Source: Kryptolebias marmoratus (Eukaryota > Chordata > Actinopteri > Cyprinodontiformes > Rivulidae). Taken from it: a stretch of DNA of 64,000 nt. Positions 1 through 12,925 of the stretch are shown here, piece by piece. Under the pieces are notes generated by a model that was not told the origin of the DNA, made no database searches, and saw only the letters and a list, made by a program, of their open reading frames with translations. Position 1 is the first letter of the stretch, and every line of letters begins with the position of its first letter. Where the stretch lies: positions 19,340,296 to 19,404,295 of the forward strand of contig NC_051430.1 in assembly GCF_001649575.2 (NCBI RefSeq), given 5' to 3'. The position numbers and the translations under genes are program-made.

Positions 1-929
1 TGAATACTTAAAGTATTCTGAACACAGTCAGATCAGACAAGTCAGTATTGATATATTTCTCCAAATTTACTTAATTTTTAATAAAGATTGCAATGTTCTG
101 TTTTAAACCATCAAATAACAACTTGGGGTGACATCTATGTATTTTTAACAAGTTGCCCAATTTTAACAAATTTTTGCTTTACTTATAGTGCTGCTTAACC
201 AGACAGACAATCTTCCCCCTTTTTCCAGCAAGTCATTTTCTTAGACGTCCTATGTTCCACGTCCCCAGTCCTCCCTGACATCCATTTGTCCTGCTTTTTT
301 GTGTCCCTGCGTTTTGCTAGCCTAAAACCCGCCCCACTTCCCAGACTGTGCATCCTGGTGTTCCTCCATAGTATCAGAAGTTTCAAGATGTATCAGAAAT
401 GCTGTTTAGTTCATTTAATCTCTGTAAAAATAAGCCCAGATTATTCACCCATCATAACAAAACTGTAAATTAGTATGTTAAAGCATGAAAAGGTAGTGTT
501 TGTTTTATGGATGTTTAGAGTATGCAATGTAGTTGGATTAAAATTGCACTCACAGTTCTTTAATATTAACCGTTTTTGTTCATGTCTCTATAACATCATG
601 AAATCAATAATAGCATAGTGTTCATTAAATAAATTTTTAAAGTTAATGCTGTGAAATATCTTGCACACTGTTAGCTCCATAGTTTGCTTCATTTCCATTT
701 TTTTAAACCATACCCTTCATAACCACAAGAGGTCAGTATAATGGCTTTTTTGGGGTTACAGATTATTTACTTTATTCATAAAGTAACTAAATGAATTTTT
801 GTCACTTATCAGTTTTTAGTAACGCATTTAGTTACACATGGCTTTATTAATGAACCTTTTTATTGTACACAGTGCTTGTAATGACTGGGGGGAAAAAACG
901 TTTTAAATTAAAAATCTCTGCTTTCAAAG
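1..929 (+). other. clip1 intron (5' side open)
   Basis: AT-rich sequence ending in the acceptor ctttcaaag before the first visible clip1 exon. No further exon, RNA gene or mobile element recognised. Confidence 0.8.
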
Positions 930-3900
930 GTCGCTACTGTATCCGAAAGATCCCGGATTATGGAACTCGAGAGAGACCTTTCACTGAAGACCAGAGAAGT
1001 AGCTGACATGCAGCTGCGTATCGGGATCCAACAGAGCTCTGACGACTCGAACTCTGCTCTCTCCCCCCTGCTGGAAGAGATAAACTCTCTTAAGGATCAG
1101 CTGGCATCTCAAGAAGCTAAATGGCAAGAAGAGGTGGGAAAGTACAAGGAAAAGCTAGAAGCTGAAGAAAAAACCCACAGTGAAGCAGTTGCACAGATTC
1201 AGGCTTCATCTGTAAAGCTTACTAGTGAGAAGGAACAGCTACAGATACGGTTAAGCCAAGCTGAGAAGGAGAATGGCGACACTGTAGAGCTATGGCGTTC
1301 CAAGTTGGAGTCTGCCTTTACCTCTCACCAACAAGCCATTGAAGAGCTGAAAGCATCCTCCAGTAAAGGTGCAGAGGCTCGGGTAGAGGAGCTCATAGAG
1401 GTCAAAAGTGCTCTAGAAAAGCACAAGTTGGCTTTAGATGAGGCTGCAGCCAAATATGAAGCTGGTGTCTCAGCTTGGACTCAGGAGAAGGAGTCACTGA
1501 CAGCACGGCAGATGTCTTCGGACAAGGACCTGCAGCTGCTGGAAAGCTCGCTGCGGAAGAGTTTTGAAGAAACAGAAAAAGAACACCAGGTGAAGATGAA
1601 GGATGTTCTTGGAAAGCTTCATGCAGCTGAAATTAGAGTGAAGGAGCTCGAGGAGAAAACGATGACAGCACAGCAGGTTCAAGACAAAGACAGAGAAACC
1701 AAAGAGCAGAAGGCAGAAATGGAGGCTCTTAGAAGCCAATTAGCACAAAAAAGCCAAGAGTCCGAAGCTCTGAAGAGTCAGCTAGAAGATGTACAAAATC
1801 AAGGAAACAGTCACTTGGCAAAGGTGGGTTCTTTAACACCTCTTCTTTATTTGAAGACTTTTTGTGCTAGGGTTTAGCGAAGTGTTATATCTTTTCCATT
1901 TGGATCACTTTAAGAAAAATAAACATTTTGTTATTTTATTGTACGCTTTTACTCTGTATATGCTGCAGGTTGGTGAACTAAGCTCTCAGTTGGAGACTAA
2001 AGGGCAAGAAGTCGTCTCTTTACAGCAGAGCCTAACTACTATAAAGCAGCAGAAGGACACCCTGGAACAAGACCTTGAAAACCTGGTGAGGTCGTTGAGA
2101 GAGGGAGAGGTCATCGTTCAGTGTTTCATAACTGCGTTGCCTTTTACATTCCACTTTGTTGTATCATAACACCACAAACAAAAATTGTTTCCTTGCAGAA
2201 AAAGAAGTTGGATGAAAGCACAGAGGAGCTGACAAAATCAGCTAAAACTATGCAAGGTAAAGGATGGAGTCACTAGAAGTCAAATATTTCACTTCAACTT
2301 TTTTCACCTAGCACAATTACAGTTTTTTCTTTATTTTTTTCTGCAGAAACACTTGAGAAGCTCAGTAAGAGAGAAGAGCAGTGTACATCCTTATCCACAG
2401 AATCTGAGTCTCTGAGAAGTCAGCTTGCCGGTGAGCATGTTAGAACTGCATTGTTCTGTTTTAAAAGTTTTGTTTTCATTTCGTCTGCTGTGTTGAATTT
2501 TAGTATACTTTCCCATTCCTAAAATGTTAACCGTTTTCTTCAGGAATGGAAAGGAAACTGAAGACTGCAGATGAAAAGCTTGAGCAGTTTTCAAAGGATA
2601 AAAGCAAGCTGGAAAAGGATATTTCTGACATGATGAAGACATCTGGTGATAGTTCAGTTCAGCTGACTAAAATGAACGAAGACCTCACACAGAAGGAAAG
2701 GTACTAAACTTAACTATTTCCTTCTTGTATACTTGATTATACTACTTTACGTGACCAATTTAAGTAGCGTAATCAAGAAATTTATTTCTTTTTACAATCA
2801 TAAATTGGATTTGATTTGTAGATTAGTTTATTTTGTGTTATTCTTTGCCAGAGCAGATTATCCTTTCAGTTTTGTCATCTTTCGTCATTACGCAGGAGAC
2901 TGGAGGAGTTGCAGAATCAACTAGCAGAAGAGACGGAGAAGGTGGTGCGTATGAATGAACAACTCCAGCAGGAGCAGTCAAAGAAAGAGCAGGAGCTGAA
3001 AGAGATCAGAGAAATGCATCAGACTCAAACAAGTAGCCTTCAGGAGAAAATTACTAACTTGGTCAGTATTTTTGGAGCGGTCGCAAGAAATGTTTTGGTT
3101 TTTTTTTAAACGTTTTTTGGAAGGAAAATGTGTGGGGAAATCCGGTCCAGACTTATTTCTCAAACACTATTCACACATGCACATTACAGGTGTGGAAAAC
3201 TTGTTTTGTTTACAGCATGTCCAGGTTGATACGCCTTCTAATGACAATTTTTATGTTTAAATTATTGCAACTTATATTTGAATATTTCCACAAAATGTTG
3301 CAAAGAAGCTGGCTGAAGAATCTTTTAAGCCTCAAACTATCGCTGCTTTCTCACTTTTCTTGAAAGTTTTAGAACTGCAGTTCATGTGTGAAAATGGCTT
3401 TAATCATGGGCAGAAAAGGCAAATAAAATCTGTTGTGATTGTTTGTTTGCTCTTTTGTTTCCTTTTTTAGGAGGCTACGCTGAAACAGAATGAGACTCTT
3501 GTTGAGGACCTAAAGGCATCAAATAAGAAATCCCTGTCCGAGGCCTCAGAGCTCCACGTGAAGGAGCTCGAGAAGCTGCAAACGCAGATCGACAGGTTCA
3601 AGGAGGAGCTCTCCTCCTCCAGAGACAAAACTCAAGAGTTGGAGAAGATGGTGTCTGAGCTGCAGCCGTACAAGGAGCAGGTTCAGGTAAGCACAAACTC
3701 ACGGGAAGGAAACAGAACAATAGCAATAATATTGTAGCGTGTTTACTGATGTTGGATGAACTAAACAACAGACTCTAAGTACTGTTCCAGATTAGCTGGG
3801 TTTTTTCTGTTAGTACTGTTTTTCACATAAAGGCTCATAATCAGATAGCATTGGAAGCTGCCTTAGGGACAAAGGTAAATCTAATAAAATGTATTTAATG

Positions 3901-6900
3901 GATTGAAACAGGTTGAGGAGTCTCAAGTAACATAAAACCAAGTTTCCACTAATAATTTATTGGCAATAAACCAAGCTACTTATCTTATCAACTCTGGGAT
4001 TTTAAAGTGTGCCAAAAAAAAAAAAAAAAAGTGTTTGGGTTGAGATAGGTTGGTGTGTGTCCATTCCAGATCCATTTTTCTGGGGTTGATTACTTCGCTT
4101 TTCAACAGGAAAATTTTCACTTTCTGCCCAAGATCTTTTTTGTTTGTTTGTTGTTATTGTTCTGTAGCATTCACTTGTAATACTGTCATTTACATTCTAC
4201 AGTTTATATTTATTATTATTCATTTATTCAAACATTAATATTTGTGCAGCTAATATAACAAAGACATTTCTACTGATGCTGACAATATTAAAGTGCTCAT
4301 ACACTCAGTCTCTATTAGTCTCGACTAAATGTGGTTGATTTATTATCAGTAATTCAGTGACTTAAAGCTGTTGGGCTGAAGTGAAAATTTGTCCATCTAC
4401 CTTTTTTTTTCTTTTAAGGTTTACAAGTTGTGGTGTGATCCTTTGCCATATTTTTATGCTTGGTTTATTTGATATTCATACGTTTCCATGCGTGTGTGTG
4501 TGTGCGCACACATATATATTCCCTTCTTTTTTTTCTTTCACCTTTATTTTCCCAGCGCCTTTCTGCTGAGCTTGACTCCTACAAACGCGATGCTGATCAT
4601 TTGTCCAAAAAACTGGAAAAGCAGAATCTAGATCTGGAAAACCTGTGTAAGGGAAGCGAGGACATTAAAGCTGAGAGAGACAAATTGGAGCAACAGGTTT
4701 CTGAAACTCTGAATAAGCTTTCTGCGCTCGAGATTAGCTGCAAGGAGCTTTCAGTGCAGAATGAAGAGCTGATAATGGCTAAAGATAAACTTCTGAAACA
4801 TCAAGAGGAATTACGAGCTGATAACAAACATTCAGATGAGGAGAGAATTTCACTGAATAAGGAAATTGAAACTCTCAAACGCCTCCTGCAGGAAGCACAG
4901 ACTGAAAACAAACAGCTGCAGCACAGTAAAGGTGAATATCTGGCTCAAATTGATGAGCTTCAAAGACAAAATTCAGAGAAGAACGACACAGTCCTGAAGC
5001 ACCAAATGGACATCCAGCAAATTGAGTCTAAAAAGAAGCAGCTGCTTGAGGATTATGAAAATGTCTGCAAAGAGAGGAACCGGCTTGAAGAGGACCTCAG
5101 TGAAACCAAGTCGAGACTCACATGTGAGAGGGACGATCTCCTCTTAGAGCGAGATGCAGCTAGGAATGCCAGAAACTCTCTTGATGCGAAGACCGCAGAG
5201 CTTCAGGGGAAACTCAAGTCCCTGAATTTAGAAAAAGAGGATCTCACAATGAAGAACACCCAGCTTCAGACGCTGACGGAAACGCTGACAAAAGAGAAGT
5301 TAGAGATGTCGTCTAAAATCAGTGCTGCTGCGTTGGACAAAAACAGCCTTGAGGTGGAGAAAGAGGAGCTCAAAAATACACTCGGCCTTACCAAAGCGGA
5401 ACTGGAGAGCTTTGTCCGCGAATGTGAGGAGCTCAAAGCCTCTAAAACGAGCCTGGCTCAGATGCTGGAAGAATTCAAGACGAGCAGTCAAGTGACTGAT
5501 TCTGAGAGGCTTCACCTTCTGCAGGAGAAGGAGGACCTGCTTGCAAACCAAAGAAAAATCTCCAATGAGAAAGAGGAGCTGCTCAGGCAGGTGGAAGAAA
5601 TGAAAAAGAAGCTGCGCGTCTCGACGGAGCAGCTGTCTCTTTCTAATGAGAAACTTAAAGAAGTGTCGTCGTCCTTCGAGCAAGAGCAGCAAACGTTGCG
5701 CCTTCAGATTTCTGGCGCTGAGATGGCTCTGCATGATCTGCGGAAAGAAAAGATGAGCCTGGACTCAGCTGTAGAGCAGCAGAAAATGGATTATGAGCGA
5801 CTGGCAGAGGAGAAGGGAGAGTTACAAGAGAAGTACACAAAGTCCACATCAGAGAAAGAGGCTCTTTCTCTTGAGCGTGATAAGCTTGCTGGTGATATCC
5901 GAACAGCTAGGGACCAATTAGACAATCAAACCAGAGCTAACGCGGATCTTCTTCAAGACAAGAACCGTTTAACGGCAATGCTCGAGGAAGCCAAAAATCA
6001 GAAAAATGAGCTGGAAGTCGACGTGACCACCTTGAAACGAGAGAAGACGGACCTACAAAATGAACTGCAGAAACTTCACTCTGATGCAGAAATTCTTGAA
6101 AAGGCCAAAGCTGGACTTGTTGATGAGCACAAGAAAATAAAAATGGAGTTTGAGAAATCAAACTCGGAGCTGCTTCGACAGGTGGATGACCTTAAAAAAG
6201 ATTATCATCACATTCAGTCGCTGCAGGCTGAGGCTGAGAACAAAGTGCAGTCTTTAGAGGAGGAGAAGCGGGATTTGCTCCGGGAGATCCAAGAGTTTAA
6301 AAGTCAAATTGAATCCATTTCAGAGGCCAAAAATGTTGTTGAGACAAAGCTACTTGCTGAAAACAGTGAGCGAAGTAAAGTCGTGTCTGACAGAGACAAT
6401 CTTTTCAAACAACTCGAGGACCTTCAGAGAAATTTGTCTTCAGTCACACGGGAAAATGAAGATGTTTCCTCCAGCCTTAAGAGCGCTGAGGAACAAAAGA
6501 GGTCTTTTATGGAGGAAATGGAGGCTTTGAAAACAAAACTGATGCAGAAAGAGCAAGAAAACATTGAACTGATAGAACGTGAGGAACAACTGTCATCTAA
6601 GCTTGAAGAGGTGGACAAACAGATACTTTCAGTGACCACAGAGAAAGATCTTTTAGCCAAGCAGTCTAAAATGGAGGCAGAAATCTCTTCTCTTTGCGCA
6701 AACATGGAAAGCTTGTTGACTGAACGCTGCTCACTTCTTGAAGAGGTGGCATGCTCGCAGGCTACCAAGAAACGGCTCGAGGTTGAAGTCGAGGCCCAGC
6801 AAACCCAGAGGGAGAGGTTGGAGAAGCAGTACGAGGATGCTCTCGCAGCTCTTGCAGCCTCTGCTGTCGTGAAAGAAGAATTTTCCTGCAGCGTGTCGGG

Positions 6901-9900
6901 TCTCACAGCTCAGAAGGATGCCCTGCAGGTGGAGAGGGATGAAGCCGCCCAGCGAGTCAGGGAGCTCGAGTCACAACTAAACAATGCCCTTTCTAAGCAG
7001 CTTGAGGTACTTCTCCTCCTAACTACTAGTACTAATCACTGACCCGCTCACTGTTAGTGTCGCTGGGGCTACGCCACCCTCTCACTGCATGCCTGCTGGT
7101 TTGTCTCCCTTTTCTTTTCGTGTCTAACTTTCATCTTTCATTTACCAACCACTGTTCGTTACGCTTAGTTCCCAGCTTTTCCCTGTGGGTTTATAACGTG
7201 AGCTAAAGTCAGGCAAAATCCATCAAGGTTCCACCATTACGGCAGTGAAGTTTTCTTAATCTCACACAATCATTTTGGGTTATTTTGGAAACTGGCAAAA
7301 GTCCAACACCTTGGCTTTTTAAAAAATTTTGACCTGATATCTAAATTTTCACACAGCTTGGTTGTTTTTCTGTCTCCGTTCTGAGGCCACAGGTTGGAAA
7401 ACCAGTATTTTAAAGTTTACACTAATTGTTTTTCCTCTTATTGCAATATTTACATTAACTGTCAACAAGAGCATATATAAATACCAATATTTGGATAATT
7501 TTGTATCTTCCTTAATCAGTAATCTATTAAAAAAAAAAGCAGAGCATGTACTTAGGTAATTATTTCAATAATATCAAAATAAGATCATTGGTTGCTAAAA
7601 ATTATGCATTGAAATGGCAAAAATTCTCCCAGATTGAAACCACTGATTGTTTATCAGAGCACTGTGTTTGATTTGAACTAGTTGATCTTAGCAAATGTGC
7701 TATTTTAGGCTACAGAGGCCGCAGGCAAGACTTCGGAAGCTCTCGAACAACTGACTAAAGAGAAAGCAGTTTTGTTGAAGGAGAAGAACGAAGCTCAGTC
7801 CCTGCTGGAGGAGCTCCAGAGCTCAAAGGAGGAAATGCAGACTCAGGTGAGATGAGTTATAGCTGAGGAAACCAAAACAGTAACACAGTATTTCAGAGAA
7901 TAACTGAGGTCTGACACCAACAGTGTTTATATTTGCTTAATGCATGTTTTTTTTTTGTTTTGTTTTGACATTTCCTGTTGCTAAAACCATTTTATATAAA
8001 TGTTGTTTTAGATGGAAGCTCTGAGGAAAGAGAACTCTAAATATCAAGAGGACCTGAATGTGTCCAAAGAGCAGCTTTGCACAGAAACACAGAGGGGAAA
8101 GAGTTTATGCCAAGAAATGTGAGTACATTTGTACATCCTGGTCTGAAAAAAAGAAAAAAAAAGTCATGTTGGGCTTTTGGAAGTATGCTACAATCAGCAG
8201 AATATAGTGCATCACCAGATAATATGAAGAGTTATTAATGTTTTACCCAAACACTTCTGTTTGTTCAGCGAGGAACTTAAAGAAGCGGTTTCTGTGAAGA
8301 CTCAGTCCCTGCAGACGCTGCAAGACGAGAACAACAGGCTGTCCCAGCAGCTGGACGGCAGTCACAAAGACCAGAGTCAACTTGTGAAGGTGAGCCATGA
8401 AAATGGTTGCCGTTGCCAATATTGTTATTGTTAGGATTTGTCTTTTGTTGACAATGTTTGAATTTGACGTGTTTCTTTAAAGCTACAGGACGAGCACTCA
8501 AAACTCAAAAAAGAGCTGGCAGAGTTGAAACGAAGGTAAATGATTTCTCTTTTTTGTGTTTGTATTATTCAGGTTTTTTGTACGAAAATAGCAATTTATC
8601 TTTTTGCAGGCCAGCTTTTAAAAGCATGTTTGTTTCATCTGCTTGGCACTGGCTAATATGTCACACTATTTTATTTATTTTCTTCTCCTTCAAAGCCTGC
8701 CAAAAAATGCCTTCAGGTACTTGATGCCTCTTTAATATATCTAATCATCACCTCATGAAACGTGTTAACCATGAAGCCGACAGAGCATTATAATTCACCT
8801 GCTTGGCAATCATAGCTTCCGTTTCTCACCTTTTTATATTTCCCATTGTATCTCTTCCTTTATCATTGATCAGCTTCTTCCTACATATCTGTTGTGGTCC
8901 AAAGACTCCAGTGAACTGTTTGCACTTCAAAACTGGAAAGCTGCTATAAACATATTTGTGAAATTAGTTAATTTATCTTTTTTCATCTTCTTTGCATGAT
9001 TGTACCTCGTGTCTTTGTGTCAAACAGTGAAAGCACTTTGAAGGAGCAGCTGAACAAGGAGAAGGCTGCCCTCCAACAGTCCATCCATAAAAACAGTGCC
9101 TTAATCTCAGAAAAGGACCAGCAGGTGGAAAACCTGAAGAGTGAGGTAAGAAACGAACCTCTGATTTTACTCTAAAGCATTTTTTTTTTTTTTTTTAATT
9201 TCTCCAGGCACACCTGGTATTAACATCAGCTCTTCTTGTTAGAATCATTGTCCCCGATAAGGTGCTGGTAAATGGGTTCTGGACAGTAGGTCCCTAGGAT
9301 TCTGGGCTACAACTGGTTAGAACCATATTTTAGATGTTATATAAGTATTCCTTTACTATGGAGATCAAAAGACGACAAAATGATAACAAAGGTATTTAAA
9401 ACATTTAAAAGGACATGTTAAGTGAAATTAAAGTACACAGAGGAAGAGAGGAGGAAAAGTGTAAGCTTAGAGACTGACCGGACCGACACGTGACAGAAGG
9501 TTGGAGTATAATAAATGAGTTGAACCGCACACATTCAGGGTGGATTAGTGTGTTTGAGTTTGAGTTGTTCAATCATTCACAGGTTGAGACTCTTGAAAGG
9601 GAAACTTTATCCAGCTAAAATAAAGTGGAAAATATCGTCCATAAAATAAAAATCCATTGCCTGATGGAGTCTGATGGTCGATTAAGTCACCCAGTCGCCC
9701 AACCCGAATGGACGTCTGTCTAGAAAATCTGGAATATAGTAAAAAATATTCATAGGGTGGCAAAAAGGGGGGCAAGAGATGCCCAGTCATGATGCTGCTT
9801 CAGTGGAGAAGCATCATGACTGGGCCTTCTCTACCTGACCAAACTTCACACACACACACACACACAGATAAAACTGGTAGCAGTTGCAAACATCATCTCT

Positions 9901-12109
9901 TTGATTTTTTTTTTTTTAATCCAGTTCTTAAATAATTCAGACCAAAGAAAGGCGTTCCCCAACAGCACGTTATTTCTCGGTCGAGTAATGACCTGCTTTC
10001 ATTCTTGTGCGCCTTCAAATAATTTCCTCCAAGTCTGAAAGTTCAGCTTTGAAGATTGTCAGTCGGAAACTTTTGTTTTTTGGTACAAACCAAGTGGCAC
10101 ATTTCTCAGCAGAATCAGAGCGGCTCTTCTAAAGCCTGGTCTACATTTTCTCATGTAAAAGCCTGAACTCATTAAATGACTACTCACATTGAATTAATGC
10201 TTGTATTAGTGTCTAATTTACCTTATTTTTTTCCTGTTTGTTTACATACTTAAAGAGACACATATATAATTTATCCTATATTTAATAAATGTTGGGTGTT
10301 TTTCTTAGGTGGCTGCAGTGCGTGAAGAAAGTGCCTCAGTTAAGAAGCTGCAGAGTACGGTTCAGGCCTTGGAGGAGGACAGAGCTTTTCTCCAGGAGCG
10401 TGTTCAGAGACTGGAGAAGGACCTCGCTGCTGGACCTGACGGCATCAACAAGCCCTCAGGTAACACTGGAAGTAACTAAGAACCACAGTTCCCCCCGTAG
10501 CTCTTAAATCGATCCTTATGTGAGCTGAAAGAAAACAAAAAGACAATCGTCTGGTTGTTTCCTGTTTTCCAGGTGATGCCGTTTTGGACCACTTGAGAGA
10601 AGAAAAGGAGACCGCAGAGAGTCAGGTGTGTACTGTTCCACTTGTCTTAAATCAGAGGAATTTTAGGTCCAGATTTTATTTTAATGTTTATAGATTTCTG
10701 TCATGATGCTTTCCTGCCATGCATAAGAGATTTTTGGATAAATGACCCTCATTGCATTTACATCAGATTTTATTTTGAGGTCTGACTGTATGTTGTCACT
10801 AACTTGTGTCATTGTGTACTTGCTACTTTCTATAATCTAGATTTTATAGGTTATGGACTCCTGTTGCAGTGTAATATTAAAAACATGTTGCTTCAGGTTA
10901 CAGAGTCTACCCGTTAATTAGTTTTAGTTTAGAGGCATTTCAGCAGCATACAGCAGGTTCTAATGTTCCATCAGCACATCTTTTTTCACCTATGACTTGT
11001 TTATTCAGAAATGTTGTGTGTTCCTGTGTGTTGTCTGGCCGAACAGGGATCCTAATTCAAATTTCATAAATATATTTTTTTTCTTTCCTTTTTCTCTAAA
11101 TTCAACTCTCCTCCTCTGCCCTGTTTCTGATGTTGGCTACACCACCATCAGGCAGCGGTTCGTTGATGCTTTTCATCAGCTTCATTTGTGCATGTCGTTC
11201 ACTTTGTGTCTCACTCAGTAGAATCTCACTGTGGTTGGTGGGGAAAGTATTAAACCGTCATCTGAAGACGAATCAAGCTTGTTGTGTTGATGTCTGAAGA
11301 GTTAACTCAGCTCTCTGATTAAATTCTTTAAAAAACAACAAGATCTTATCAAAGAGGCATAATGGACATCTGTGAAGTTACTCAGACTCATTTAGGTAGT
11401 TTTCTGGCTCTCTCTGTGAGTCACTTCAAGCTTTGATTAGTCTTTGATGACAGCTCAAAGCAGACAGAGATCATTTTTAGGGGAGGGGGATGCAGCAACA
11501 CAACTATTTTACTTTTCTCACAACTACTATTAATTTGTCCAAAAAACCCCTAGGTGCTTTAAAAAAAATCCCTGAATTAGGAATTAGAAAAAAAGCATAT
11601 TTAAACACGTTTGCTGTGTCACAGGTCAATTTATGGTCCAGTTTTATGTCTTCTCCACAGATTGAGTTCCTGAATTCGGTTATTGTTGACCTCCAGAGGA
11701 AAAACGAGGAGCTCAAAGACAAATTGGAGAAAATGGCGGCTGCTGCTCTCAATGGGAATAATCCAAGTGAACTGGATAACAGTGAGGGGTACGTCTCTTC
11801 CACAGCAGAAGTTTATTTAATGTCTCACTGGACTCATTTTCACACTTGGCTGCTTTTTTTTCCCCTCTCCCTATGTGCAGCTTTGAGGATCAGCCCGTGA
11901 AGAAGAAGCCTCCCCCACGACTGTTCTGCGACATCTGCGACTGCTTCGACCTCCACGACACGGAGGACTGTCCCACCCAGACGCAGATGCCAGACTCGCC
12001 TCCACACACCACCTACCACGGCAGTAAGGGCGAAGAGCGGCCGTACTGCGACATCTGCGAGGTCTTCGGCCACTGGACCGACTCCTGCACCGACGACCAG
12101 ACCTTTTAA
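930..12109 (+). CDS. clip1: CLIP1 (CLIP-170), C-terminal 1,746 residues, 5' end outside window
   Basis: Microtubule plus-end tracking protein; the N-terminal CAP-Gly domains lie left of the window. Seventeen exons join in frame: 930-1823, 1969-2085, 2199-2256, 2347-2430, 2544-2700, 2896-3061, 3471-3686, 4556-7006, 7709-7846, 8012-8118, 8269-8389, 8483-8535, 9028-9145, 10309-10459, 10573-10625, 11661-11788, 11881-12109. The first visible residues ([18 protein letters not shown]) match the start of the CLIP-170 coiled coil. Nearly everything up to the last exon is heptad-rich coiled coil. The end carries the conserved stretch [18 protein letters not shown] and two CCHC zinc knuckles ([18 protein letters not shown] and [16 protein letters not shown]), finishing in DDQTF. 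That EEY-like tail is the autoinhibitory CAP-Gly ligand in the family. The 817-codon exon 4556-7006 makes the protein far longer than the roughly 1,090 residues I expect for the same span in human. Identification is very firm; which fish paralogue (clip1a or clip1b) is open. Confidence 0.97.
3687..4555 (+). other. clip1 intron before the giant exon
   Basis: Intron of 869 bases with poly-A and poly-T runs and a short GT tract near 4492-4506 followed by a CATATAT run just upstream of the acceptor. No other feature seen. Confidence 0.8.
7007..7708 (+). other. clip1 intron after the giant exon
   Basis: AT-rich intron of 702 bases; nothing else recognised. Confidence 0.8.
8696..8716 (+). other. 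clip1: candidate 21-nt cassette microexon of clip1
   Basis: Lies in the intron between the exons ending at 8535 and starting at 9028. It follows a pyrimidine-rich tract ending caaag and is followed by a gtac donor. Length 21 keeps the phase-2 frame, adding seven residues with no stop (S-L-P-K-N-A-F pattern). Splice sites are seen; use in a transcript is inference. Confidence 0.35.
9146..10308 (+). other. clip1 intron with AC repeat and hairpin
   Basis: Intron of 1,163 bases. Contains poly-T runs, an AC dinucleotide tract at about 9847-9867 and a perfect 16-bp inverted repeat at 9781-9825. No exon found. Confidence 0.75.
10626..11660 (+). other. clip1 intron
   Basis: Intron of 1,035 bases before the conserved [14 protein letters not shown] exon. 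No repeat or RNA gene recognised. Confidence 0.75.
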
Positions 12110-12919
12110 AAGCCTTTTTAAAACTCGTTCGCACAATCAGTAAATTTGCACATCATGTTGGGTTACGCGCCGCATTTTCAGCTCCTAGATTCTACCGTTT
12201 TCCGTGTGCTCGTTTCTGCCAAGCGTCTTTGTTGCCCACGCCAGCCTTTAAGCTCTCCTGATGGGGAGCGATCTTCACAATCGTTCCGAAAGCCGAGACA
12301 TCCAGAAACGCGTTGGCATCGATGTTTTTGTTTGTAACTGTAAATGACTGTGGAGGGAGAACGTTCAGTATCCTGGGTTTGTGTGAGTGGGATGTACCTT
12401 ATGGAGAGAAGCGGCGGTCTTCCTCAGATCCGTTAATTTATCTTTATCTTTATCCTGATGATATTTGCACAGATTATCCGGGGCTACAAGAATAATATAG
12501 TATCATAAAAGGTGTTTATTTGAAGCTGTAAAATACTTGATTGAAAAAAACAAATGTCAGTTTGTGCAAAAAAGAACCGGTGAGCTATAGTTTATTTTTC
12601 TATGTCCGGAAATGCTATGTACTCTAAAATGGTTTGATAATGTGTGTGATTTTATGATGGAGGATGATTTGCTCACTGTTGTTTGGAGTGAAGCAGTAAA
12701 ACTCACTTTTTTGGGGCTTTAATGAGAGTTTTTTAATGGTTACCTTTAATCGGTGCACTGGAAGGTGGGTAAGAAACTTCACATCTGCTGTAAGACCTCA
12801 GTTCCAGTTAACATCACCCTTTTCAGAAAGTTTCTTATTGATTGAAAAACATGATTCGTTTGCATCAGTAAAATACTTTGGCATCTCTTTCAGTCTGTTT
12901 TAAAGATCTGTATAAAAAA

Positions 12920-12925
12920 AATAAA
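12920..12925 (+). terminator. clip1: clip1 polyadenylation signal AATAAA
   Basis: First canonical AATAAA in an about 810-base 3'UTR after the stop at 12107-12109. It is followed by a GT-rich stretch (aagtgttctgtccc). Confidence 0.7.

Noticed and set aside
8458..8724. Frame extending the clip1 exon 8483-8535 through the intron, including a possible acceptor near 8609
   Set aside because: The direct junction 8535 to 9028 keeps frame and matches the family; the extended version ends in a stop and has no donor with good context.
9781..9825. Hairpin as a microRNA gene
   Set aside because: The perfect stem is only 16 bp with a 13-base loop, too short for a usual precursor; kept as a low-interest observation.
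12146..12495. Short frames after the clip1 stop
   Set aside because: Inside the clip1 3'UTR, no conserved content.
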